Origin: Halocafeteria seosinensis
Lineage: Eukaryota; Sar; Bigyra; Bicosoecida
DNA length: 48,499 bases
Direction of reading: 5' to 3'
Assembly: GCA_001687465.1 (NCBI GenBank)
Contig: LVLI01000083.1
Span: 1 to 48,499, forward strand
Below the pieces are notes generated by a model. The model had not been told where the DNA came from, made no database searches, and worked only from the letters and a program-made list of their open reading frames with translations. A program made the translations under genes and the position numbers. Shown in pieces: positions 10,334 to 19,625 of the stretch. Position 1 is the first letter of the stretch, and each line of letters starts with the position of its first letter.

Positions 10334-10720
10334 TTAATAAATATTACTCGCTGGTACCGTCCCCGACGGTGTTGGTAAAAGTTTACAAGTTGTTGCATAC
10401 ACTTCAGTAGCGCCATATTCAGGCATCATAGTAGCGTTTACAGAAATCTGTTTCGCAAGGGGGTTCAACATTGAGACGTTCTGAGTCTCGAATGCGTTTT
10501 CGAGAAGCTTTATTGACTTCGACACGAAACGAGGTACACAAACAACTTTCGCTAGTTTTGCATTCCAGCATTTGTCAATTTGCAAACAATGAATATCGCA
10601 TGGTGTTCGCGTGTGAATAGAACGTTATTGAAGTACCATAATCGGTTCCCTCCAGATGAGCCATTGATTACCATCTAAGGACAAACGACTCTGCATTCTA
10701 CCTTTCACAATGGTATCTAC
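10334..10720 (-). CDS. possible small gene, weak model
   Basis: On the minus strand an open frame ends at 10334 and runs up to about 10620, where an in-frame TAA interrupts it. The best stretch reads CVPRFVSKSIKLLENAF and ends in PTPSGTVPASNIY. Its nominal start codon is TTG. Further upstream an ATG near 10719 opens a short frame (MVDTIVKGRMQSRLSLDG) followed by a candidate GT donor, so a spliced two-exon gene is conceivable, but I could not find an acceptor that clearly keeps the frame. I do not recognise the product. The rest of the 10267-10886 gap between the LRR gene and the COG5 3' end shows nothing else. Confidence 0.25.
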
Positions 10721-10886
10721 CATTTGACGCGTTTGGTTGCCTGTAGATAATTTTAATGAGCTGGGATGATAGTTCGACCTGCAGCTATATTAAAGTGTAC
10801 GAACATCGTAATACTGTAAAGTCTAACATGCCTGATATATTGTACTTAGCATCAGCGGTCCCAGCACAATATTACAAGCTAACGGT

Positions 10887-13800
10887 CTATCTCATTGTAC
10901 GATCAAGGAGAGCTTCTGTATTGTTCTTTATCCATACGCTCTCCAAGCATTTCTGTCGGGATTTACCTTCATTAGCACTGATATACTGGAAGTATGACTC
11001 AAGACAGTGCTTCACCCTTTTCCAAACTATCTTGTCAACTCTCGACTCCACCTCTTCTCTGCTAAACAATTGGACATGAGCCTGTAGCATGAGTAGATCT
11101 TCGTCTCCAATATCGGCCATGCGGTCTCCGTACACAGAGTTGCCCCAAAAAGAAGCAGCTACTTGATCAATCCAATAGACGTATACTATGGGGGAAACAC
11201 CATCGAATTCATGGGGTAGGTTCAGTTCCAAAGGTGCTCGAGAGAGAATACCTTGAAGAACCAGAAACACCGGTAGCTTCCTCACTGCATCATTATCAAC
11301 ACCTAGTTGTTCGGTGGGAGTCAGCAAGAACTGTTTGAAGGCTCTTAGCATTTGGTGGCTCCTACCTAGATGCTCCAGTGTGTTGTCGGTGCACAAACTT
11401 GAAATTGCCTTTTCAAATTGCGCAATATCACTTACACATTGGTTTCTTGTTTCTTCGTTCATAGGGCTCACAAGGGATAGGCTCTGGAGAAACATGTACG
11501 TCAGACGTTTTGCTATACCATTACAGACGTCTTCGCGGATTGAAGCATCGGTCGGTAAACTTGCCAGATTCCTGTCCGCCAACAACTTGGAATCAATCTC
11601 CAGCTGATCCAAGTACTGAGAAGAATCAGCCTGATTCTGTTTGGAAAATAGAGGGCGAAGCCGTTGAATTAGTAACCCTGAAATACCGATTGCTTGCGGA
11701 TAGAGAATCATCCGGATAAGCCTGGAGATGGAATTTTCGCAAGGAGACAGGAGGCCCGCAGCAAGGTCAAAGCACTCTTCCGCGGCAGCACTATCTCGTA
11801 AAGCCTCTAATCGCCGTTCGACAGTACGAATACACTGCTCTAAGCTCGACAAGAAGTACTGCAAACGCTCCAACCAATCACCGCAATATTGCCGAGAAAT
11901 ACCTGGATTCCATAAATGTTCTGCCGATATCGCATATCGATGCTCACGCGTCAATTGATCGATTTTAGAAACAAAACTTTGAACTGCCATTAAAACAGAT
12001 TCGGCACTGATTGCCAAAAGGGATTGATCATTTTGACACAGCAGCAAATATTCTGATATCTTTTGGCATAATCTCGAAATGCTTTCATGAGATACTATTC
12101 CTGGGTCCTCCATATGCTGATTCGGCGTCCCCACACACAATGCCGCCCATAGCGGATCAGTAGATACGTCGCAATTTCTCTGCTGGAGCCAAGAGGAGGC
12201 TTCCACTTCCCACTGTTTCGACAGCTCCACAAGCTTAGTATCTGCGGAGCCTTCCTCGAACCACTGCCTAAGTTTGTCCATTTGTAAAACGGAAGGTACG
12301 TTAGGAGTTTTTGCCTCCTCAGTTGTCGGCGGAAAGCGTATTTCCTGAAAGGAATACTGCACAGCGGCTTTCAAGTTGCGGCCTAGGGAGGAAACAAACT
12401 TATCGGTGAACGACTGTACACAGCGAAGCATTTCACGTTGGTGACGATGTCCGCCGACTCCTTCTGCTGCCCATTCGTTTGCCAAAAAATTCATCAGCTC
12501 GTCTTCCTGTGCCTCACGCGAAGGATTCGGTGTCGACCTCAGTGAGACACGGGCGGTGCTGGTATAGACGCGATCCAAGGAAGACCGAATATACCACCGT
12601 AGTTTGGGTGTCTCACGAACTACGATCCGATGAATATATTTGCTCTTGTATTGCTCCTGAAATTCACGAAGATGTATGGATAATCTATCGCTATCTTGGA
12701 GAACCTCGCCAGCAGCAACATCGAAAACGTCCTTCACCGAAATAAGCGTATACTGCCAAAAGCATTCAAAGACGCTGAGCTTTAGTGCAGCATGGATTGA
12801 TCGACTACTCAACGCGTTCTCAACTAGGGGATGGAGCACCCTCAATGACTTATTTCCTTTACGTCTCCTTCTTTTCAAACTATTTAATAAATGGTGCAGG
12901 AGAGACTTTTGCGAGTACGGGTCGCGCTTCCGTCCCAAGACCCTTTGCAAGCTCCAGATTTGCACACTGACGCGAAAAAGCTTCTGCGAAAACCGCTCAG
13001 CCTGCTTCCAAATTCGTTCATACCAAATATCACGTTGCTGGTCGGTCGGTTCCGTTGCAACATCTTCGTTACGACGGTGTAGTTCCTCAATGGAAAAGTT
13101 TTCTCCATCTTTCCGATCTATAGCTGCACAGTGAAATATTGCCAGGGTCGAAGTAAAGAGAGAGTCGGCACAGTTTTCGAGGATATGTTCGACAACTTCC
13201 GGAAGATCTCCAAGATCGTGGGCTGCCTGCATTGCGGCTCCTAATTCAGCCTGGTTTAAACTTTGGGCGCTTTCTTGCGCAACTTGAGAGAGCCGAGTCC
13301 TGATCAATCGCCCAACACGCTTCACAATTGGTCGCTGCTCCTCTACTGCTTCTACACGTGATAACGAGATATCCATCAGCAGGTCTTCCGCTTCCCGAAG
13401 AGAAGGAACAGCCCTTACGAGGTCTCTTCCCAACCATGTGTTTATTTGCTCTTGAACCTTTTCACTTTCTAACGTCGCTCCTGTGGCCTTTTTCATCGAC
13501 TGTGGAGATGATACTTGGGACAAGAGCCTCTTGGTTACTTGCTGTAGAGCAAGGGTCTTTCTTAGAACTGCAGTACACTGCAGTACCCGTCTCAGGGACT
13601 TGCTCTTACCCTGCAATTCCTCGTACGGTGTCGAAATTTGAGTCTTGATCCGTTCAATATCCTGCCGCAGTTCCTGAGCGTCGTCATTTACTTCATTGAC
13701 CGTGCTTTGAAGTTTCGCTGCTTTGTTTGCCTCCGCTAAAAGATCGTCCTGGTGCGATACCACAATTCTTTGAATTTCACTATCCACCACTCTTTGTAAT

Positions 13801-14210
13801 TTGCCCGTCTTGCGTAGCAAGGATTCCGCTACAGAATCTTCTCCCCCTTCGTCTGCGGCAAATGAAGTCCGCAAGCTAGCTTGGTTTCCCTTCTTCAAAT
13901 GCTCTCGAATAAACTCTCTAGCGTCAAACTCCTCCGTACTATGCCCTGTTGTGCTGCTAAAGGGATGGTGATGGTCTCCTGGTGCAATTCCATCAAACAA
14001 GGGTTCCAAACCTCTGCAAACCAATACCAAGTGAAAGAACCAATTCACGGTTTTCATAACGCGCTCATCAAGGGCAAAACTAACGTACGGATCAGCACGA
14101 AACTCTTCCAAAGCAGAGGGAAGAGGAGTTTGATGAAGATAATGCCCACTGCTGCTAGTTCGAGTTCGGCTTCTGGATTCCCCCATTGCTTTCTCTCTGT
14201 TGAGCTCCAC
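10887..14210 (-). CDS. COG5: conserved oligomeric Golgi complex subunit 5
   Basis: A single uninterrupted frame of 1107 aa. Residues about 93-102 (EEFDAREFIREH) match the start of the COG5 fold. The coiled-coil segment at about 142-235 keeps the family pattern: a short heptad helix, then SHQDDLLAEA, a second helix, IKTQISTPYEEL and SLRRVLQCTAVLRKTL. Near 420 the family signature QRVLGRKRDP is present. COG5 belongs to lobe B of the eight-subunit COG complex, which tethers retrograde vesicles at the Golgi and keeps glycosylation enzymes in place. Known animal and plant COG5 proteins are roughly 800-850 residues, so this one is longer, with extra N-terminal and mid-protein segments. The absence of introns is notable beside its intron-rich neighbours. 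It is divergently arranged with the WW-RRM gene across 361 nt. Confidence 0.85.
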   Translation of the reverse strand: MELNREKAMGESRSRTRTSSSGHYLHQTPLPSALEEFRADPYVSFALDERVMKTVNWFFHLVLVCRGLEPLFDGIAPGDHHHPFSSTTGHSTEEFDAREFIREHLKKGNQASLRTSFAADEGGEDSVAESLLRKTGKLQRVVDSEIQRIVVSHQDDLLAEANKAAKLQSTVNEVNDDAQELRQDIERIKTQISTPYEELQGKSKSLRRVLQCTAVLRKTLALQQVTKRLLSQVSSPQSMKKATGATLESEKVQEQINTWLGRDLVRAVPSLREAEDLLMDISLSRVEAVEEQRPIVKRVGRLIRTRLSQVAQESAQSLNQAELGAAMQAAHDLGDLPEVVEHILENCADSLFTSTLAIFHCAAIDRKDGENFSIEELHRRNEDVATEPTDQQRDIWYERIWKQAERFSQKLFRVSVQIWSLQRVLGRKRDPYSQKSLLHHLLNSLKRRRRKGNKSLRVLHPLVENALSSRSIHAALKLSVFECFWQYTLISVKDVFDVAAGEVLQDSDRLSIHLREFQEQYKSKYIHRIVVRETPKLRWYIRSSLDRVYTSTARVSLRSTPNPSREAQEDELMNFLANEWAAEGVGGHRHQREMLRCVQSFTDKFVSSLGRNLKAAVQYSFQEIRFPPTTEEAKTPNVPSVLQMDKLRQWFEEGSADTKLVELSKQWEVEASSWLQQRNCDVSTDPLWAALCVGTPNQHMEDPGIVSHESISRLCQKISEYLLLCQNDQSLLAISAESVLMAVQSFVSKIDQLTREHRYAISAEHLWNPGISRQYCGDWLERLQYFLSSLEQCIRTVERRLEALRDSAAAEECFDLAAGLLSPCENSISRLIRMILYPQAIGISGLLIQRLRPLFSKQNQADSSQYLDQLEIDSKLLADRNLASLPTDASIREDVCNGIAKRLTYMFLQSLSLVSPMNEETRNQCVSDIAQFEKAISSLCTDNTLEHLGRSHQMLRAFKQFLLTPTEQLGVDNDAVRKLPVFLVLQGILSRAPLELNLPHEFDGVSPIVYVYWIDQVAASFWGNSVYGDRMADIGDEDLLMLQAHVQLFSREEVESRVDKIVWKRVKHCLESYFQYISANEGKSRQKCLESVWIKNNTEALLDRTMR

Positions 14211-14571
14211 GAGAAATGCGGTTACTCACTCATGAATGATACTATTTGGGTTATATATCATCATTACTACTTCGCAAAACACCATGAAATCCGTGAATGG
14301 TTGGCATGTATCTTAAGTGAACGAAATGTTTGCGCGCTTTACAGTTCCAGGCTGGAATTGGTACATACACGGTGTATATTGTCCTTGTCTTGGTATATAC
14401 CACAGTGTATAGTCACAAGCCTCATAATGGGGAACGAAAAGCTCGTTGTATGTCTTGTGTGTGTGTGTAATCGGCGTCAAGAAGTGGTGTATACAGGTTG
14501 CGTAGGGGCGAGAAGTTAAGTTCTGGTTACTACGTGTATAATAGGCGTTTTGGTAGCGCACAAGAGTAACG
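14211..14571. promoter_or_regulatory. shared divergent promoter region
   Basis: This 361-nt spacer separates the start of COG5 (minus) from the start of the WW-RRM gene (plus) and so carries both promoters. It contains GT/TA-rich stretches such as GTATATACCACAGTGTATAG near 14390-14409. No specific factor site is recognised. Confidence 0.35.
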
Positions 14572-15791
14572 ATGGATAATCGCCAGCATCAGCAGTATCA
14601 GTACGGTCCTCCACAGCAGTCTCAGGGTCAGCCGATCCCGCAACAAGCTCCGTATTACATGTTTGGAGGTGCGCCGGTTGGAGCTCCAACGAGTGCTCCA
14701 CTCTACACAAGTAGTTATGACCCCACTGTAGCCGCCGCCGGCAGCAGCAGTGTTCTTGGAGGTGGCATGGGGCCACCTCCACCAGCCGCCGCAGCACCAC
14801 ATGGATGGGGTGAATACTATGGTATGTTGACTCCGATAACCAAACTTGCTGTTTCGTGCCCACCGAGTCTTTCGTACACGTGCAGCACCGGACGGAACAC
14901 CTTACTATTACAACAGTATTACTCAGGTGTCGCAGTGGGAAAAGTACGTCGCTCACTTAATATCAATGCTGCCTATGGAAGTGAGGGATATCGACCGCGT
15001 ACTGTTGTCGCAGACCACCCGAATTACAACAGTATGGCGCAGCGATGATGGTGGGTGCACCTGCGCCTAATGCCTCAGACCCGATGGTATATGGCGGACA
15101 CAATGCGGTGCCGATGAATACTAGTCTACCGATGCAAATGATGATGACTCCCGATGGTACAGTGTTGTCGAGGTTTCTACGATATGGAGATTGCAACCAA
15201 GTGACTTAATATTGTTGCAGGGCAACGCATCGATCCTGTAGCAGGACAATCATACCCTAATGCTATGCCCCTGGATGCCTCCAATACGACCGCAGGTGTT
15301 ACTGACCCAGGTTCTGCTGGTATGGCTTTCTCTGTGTAGACGAATACCTAAACAGCCATAGACACTGTTTCCCTTCTGATACGTTCAGGCACCGGAGTTG
15401 CAGCCCCCATAGGTCCGGGACCACCTATTCAAAAGACCGAACATGCGCAAGGTACGAATGTCTACATTCTTTTATATAGGATAGGTGGATACTGAGACCT
15501 GAGTGCCCTAGTGCAGGCCCAGTGGGGTGTAATTTATTCATCTTTCATATCCCAAATGACATGACAAACCGGGATTTATATAATTATTTTTCTGCTTATG
15601 GGAACGTCATATCGGCACGGATTATGGTAGAACGTGAGACGGGGAGAAGTCGCGGATTCGGTTTCGTATCGTTCGATAATAGAGAAGCTGCAGAAAATGC
15701 GATTTCTGGTATGGATGGGTTCCAAATAGGAAGAAAGAGACTTAAAGTCAAGCACAAAGAGGAACGAAATAGGCAGCAGAACGCATCTTGA
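14572..15791 (+). CDS. CELF/Bruno-like RNA-binding protein with WW domain and one RRM
   Basis: Six exons (14572-14821, 14886-14943, 15014-15156, 15221-15319, 15389-15451, 15517-15791) keep one frame and give 295 aa. The N-terminus is rich in Gln, Pro, Gly and Ala. A WW domain at about 79-107 is split by two introns: GWGEYY, then APDGTPYYYNSITQ, then WEKPPEL. The correct splice is fixed by restoring the WW spacing. A flexible Met/Pro/Gly linker follows. The RRM spans about 208-290, with RNP2 LFIFHI and RNP1 RGFGFVSF, and ends in FQIGRKRLKVKHK, the hallmark of the third RRM of CELF/Bruno proteins. These proteins control splicing, translation and mRNA decay. WW domains bind proline-rich partners. 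The WW-plus-single-RRM layout recalls plant FCA and some protist CELF proteins. The stop lies 121 nt from the convergent CUB gene stop. Confidence 0.85.
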
Positions 15792-15912
15792 GGCGGTGAG
15801 TCAACATCTGCCGTCTCTGATTGTGTCTGAGTAGGCAACAGATATCCTGTAATCGTGTTCATTATGTACTGTGAAGAAAGATACAAGTCAATAGGAAACA
15901 AACAAGAGAACA

Positions 15913-18687
15913 TTAACACTCTGCCAAAAGAATACCGACGGCAGTTTCCATCTCGTCAGCCTCGGTCTTCAGCTGCTCTGCTACTCTTTTATTCACATTA
16001 ATTTGTATTGCAATGTCATTTATTATTGTTGCGACAGCATCCAGTTGGTCCGTCCCCGACAATGTCGTGCAGGTCTTGCCGTCGTTGCACTTCCTGTAAA
16101 ACAACAGATACAATGGAGCAACTGGTCACGTATGGTAGTGGCAACGAGAAGAGCCAGTATACCTACTTTGGATCCTCTCCATCGTCGGTGGCATCATCGG
16201 TTGCATCATCTTGGGGCGTATCGTTCCCCGTGTCATCATTGAAATAATCGTCCCCCGCGTCATCATTGAAATAATCGTCCCCCCCGTCATCATTGAAAAA
16301 ATCGTCATCATTGTTATAATAGTCGTCTCCCCCTTCATCATCGAAGGGGACATCGTCATTCGGGGCGGTACTTGGGGGTGCATCATCGGGTGGTGGTGGC
16401 TGCAATATGCAAAGGACGAGACCGTTGACCGAGTTAGTAACCCAGACAACATTGAGTATTAATGCTTACAGGTGCTTCCGATGGTTCTGGGATGTCATCC
16501 GCTGGGGCGTACGGATCATCATCCACGTTTTCTGAATCGATGAGCTGGGATAATATGGCCCAGCCAGTAGCTCCACCAGAATCACCGGTTGTGTTAAACC
16601 AAACACCTGCTTGAGCGCTGAATACGGTTACCTGATAGTTTTCATATTTGGCTGGATCGGCAGCCACGTCAGCACCAGTGATTTCTTCCCAAAGAGACTC
16701 TTTGTCATTTAGGGTTCCTCGATAAAATCCCAGTATGTGATCCGGTGAGTTTTTCAGGTCAAGACGTTGGATGAGGAAACGACTATACTTCGTCACACCT
16801 TCCTCAGGGGCTGACTCCGGTGCAAATATCCACGAGCAATCGATATCGCTTTCATAAGGCTCCGCATCTGCACTTCCATCTGTTATAATCTTCGAACCAT
16901 GAACGATGTTCCTTTCTTGGCAATCCTGTGTGATGCATTTAGGGCAGCACATCTGACTATCCAAATTGAGATGTATTCACGTCGATTCTCGGACTTACAG
17001 GGAAATAATCATCGCCATAGTCATCAGGGACTTCATCGTCATCTGTCAACTGCGTTTTGCATTGTTCATAGTTGAGAGGGTGTGTACATATATGTATAAT
17101 CGATGTGCTGTGCTTACTTCAGCTTCGATTCGGAATTTTATAATGGAGTCCTTCACTTGGCCCTCAGTATCGGACTGCAACGTGACTACTGAAGTACCCT
17201 CACCTACAGGGAAAGTCATTCCTACCAAATCCGCTTGCCCTGTGATATTATCACCTTTAACCCTGAAGAGAATGTCCTCCTCCAAATGACGTCTTTGCGG
17301 TGGTGCTTGATCATCACCGGCGGGGTCGTCATCAGTGGCGTCTGGGTCCCCTTTGTAGACGATCAGCTCTATTGAGCTAGATTGAAACAATTCAAGTTGT
17401 AGCACTGTAATTTTGATAGTGTCTTCCAAGCCGGGGGTAGATAGTGTGATTCGACAGAATTTTGATGACTGCTCTGATCCTTCGTTTTCTCCACTCCCCG
17501 GATGGATAAATTCTCCTGTCTCACCAGCAGCTACAGACACGTCTTGAAAGCAGTCAGGCTGCAAGCAAAGAAAAGCACTCAATACCGAGTTACTCTACGG
17601 CATTACTCGATGTGAAACATACTTCTGGAGGGGGGACAAATTGGGTGAATAACTTCAGCTCCAACTTGAACCCCGTTCCGTCCACAGGTGTCCCGGTATC
17701 TCTAGCCTGCCATACAATCGTCATTTTCCCGGTTCTACCCGAAAACGTCATAGCGGGGTTTTCACCGTCTCCAACTATAAAAGGGAAGAGCGCGCTGTCG
17801 GCCCCGCTCACTATGTGGAGATCTGTCTCGTATTCGTCACCGTCATAGATGGCTACATAGTGCTGGTCCTGCATCTCGGTAAGGTCCAATGCTTTGTACG
17901 TCGCATCGACTGTATCAGGTGCCTCAGGGTCGTTAATGTCCCATGTTACGGTCCAACGACAGTGTCGTGGGACAACGTAGTTAGCACTTTCATCAGAGCC
18001 ATCTGTTATGATCTCCGGGTCCTGGGCTCCTTTAGCAAAAGTCACCGTACCGCCACAATCTTGGTTGACCGGCAACTGCAACTCACAACGGTCATAAAAT
18101 GGATATAATCTATTTCCATCAATGCTTGCAGCCAGTGCAACTTACTACAGGGATAGACTCGTAATTCATGGTTATTCCCGTTTTTCCACCACTGTCGCCA
18201 GTGGTCTTAAACTTTATGGTACCGTTTATTTGCGGGATAAAGTTAGGTGTTTGCAATAGTTGTGGTGCTGCCTTTGCTATTAAGTCTCCTGTTAGTTTCT
18301 TCAAGGGTTCCTCTGCTAGATCAGGAGCATGGTTTCGGTAGAAGCTTATGAAATGGTTTTCGTCGCTTTTGACGTCAAGTCTCTCGAAATTAACCAGTAT
18401 TTGGTTTCCCTCCGTGACGGCTATCTCCCATGTGCAGTCTGCGTCTGCTGCATAGGGATCGGCCTCTGCACTTCCTTCCGTAAAGGAAACTCCTACGGAT
18501 GGATTGGGGTCGCCACATTCTTGCTGAAGGAAAACAGAAATATGGATGAGCAATTGGAAGGAAGCCATAAGCGATTGGCCGCACTTACTGCATTTGCGCG
18601 ATCTACTAGTAAAACAAGTAACAGAGAACTGCATATGTGTAGACACAGGTGCTTTGGGTGGAACATTGTCTCTGCTCTCGGGGTCAT
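15913..18687 (-). CDS. secreted protein with four CUB-like domains and Asp-rich repeat tail
   Basis: Eight exons: 18687-18589, 18523-18146, 18075-17623, 17558-17118, 17049-16999, 16925-16470, 16399-16167, 16093-15913; 763 aa. Exon 1 encodes a complete signal peptide (basic start, then LLLVLLVDRANA), with likely cleavage at its end. Exons 2, 3, 4 and 6 each encode one CUB-like domain of 126-152 residues. Each begins within a few residues of a Cys, with a partner Cys about 25-30 residues later (for example DADCTWEI and PRHCRWTV). Exon 5 is a 17-residue acidic linker. Exon 7 encodes PPPPDDAPP followed by 9-residue repeats of the form GDDYFNDDx. Exon 8 encodes CNDGKTC and an amphipathic helix ending in a terminal Cys. 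CUB domains are extracellular beta-sandwiches that bind proteins, glycans or calcium. The acidic tail suggests a cation-binding or mineral-associated role (inference). The last exon could mediate oligomerisation. Confidence 0.8.
16222..16330 (-). repeat. 27-bp tandem repeats in the CUB gene
   Basis: Within exon 7 of the CUB gene about four copies of a 27-bp unit occur (plus-strand unit GTCATCATTGAAATAATCGT plus CCCCCGC). They encode GDDYFNDDA, GDDYFNDDT and a variant containing Phe-Phe. The copies differ by single bases, which suggests recent slippage. The repeat number may vary between strains. Confidence 0.8.
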
Positions 18688-19625
18688 CTTCCCAGGGCAG
18701 TCCTAGTGGCCCTTGTGGCCCGTTGCTTTTTTGTTGTTTCCGGCAGATCTACAACGGATGCTGCTTCGCTTAGGGAAGCAAAATGCTTTCCAGCTCAACA
18801 AATTTGCGTTGTACTTCTTCACTGTCTACAACCAGTGTGGTTTACACTCGTTGACCGGGTTGGCAGTACCAAGACAGTGGCAGAATAGACTATGTACAGC
18901 AACTTGAACCCTTCTCCGAAACAGTTTGCTGGGTTCAACCTCTGGGGAGACTTCAATGTAGCCTTCAGCCTGAAGGCTTCAGGGGTTTCAATCGCCATTG
19001 TACGTGTATACACTGGTACTTCTTTGTCATTCTCCATGACGAGGAAGAGTTACGACGATGGCTAGTGAGCATTTGTGGCTTTGGTACGCTAACGTGTACA
19101 AGTAGTGTTAGCACACACATACCTGGCATACGGGTATGTTCCAATTTTAATAACGACGTCTAGATCTGGACTTCCTGTTATCCAGCGTATGGCGCTGGCT
19201 GCCAGCCGCACTGCTGGTGGTCGACACCAAGGATTTAGACAGAAACGTATCATTCATTTGAACATTTATTTATTTTCTTTTATTTTTTTGGCTGTGCCAC
19301 AGACGGTGGACCTATATTCCTTGGAAGTTGTACCACCCCGGCTTCGACGTTGACAGCATTTTGCACCTCGCGGTCCCGATTCTGAAAACATGCTGCCTGT
19401 TGAACCCGCTTCTTACTTTCTATGGGCTTCAACCCACTTCTGGTATAGTTTGCCTTAGAGTATTGTTGTTGAAGTGCTCAGCCTGCTCAGGCTATGTTCG
19501 TCGTATACTACCATGGTAGTGTGTACAGTCCGTTTTGTAGTAATATTCAATTCATACCAGATACATTAAGACTACTTACATTTTATTGTTAATACTGGAC
19601 GGCTTTGTATAGAACATGGGCGGAA
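18688..19625. promoter_or_regulatory. divergent intergenic region between CUB gene and PP2C gene
   Basis: About 940 nt separate the two start codons. I see no convincing gene. Weak open frames such as 19037-18819 (minus) lack motifs and splice support. A near-perfect palindrome, GCCTTCAG-C-CTGAAGGC, lies at 18961-18977. A T-rich patch sits near 19263-19290. Both promoters must lie here. Confidence 0.4.

Noticed and set aside
10756-14519. Several plus-strand frames opposite COG5
   Set aside because: They lie antisense to a well-supported 1107-aa gene and carry no domain. They are shadow frames.
16211-16462. Plus frame rich in Ile/Val over the acidic repeats
   Set aside because: It is the antisense reading of the GAT-rich tandem repeats of the CUB gene. 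The hydrophobic pattern is a by-product.
18819-19037. Minus frame upstream of the CUB signal-peptide exon
   Set aside because: The CUB gene already has a good ATG and signal peptide downstream. No donor links this frame to it and it has no motif.
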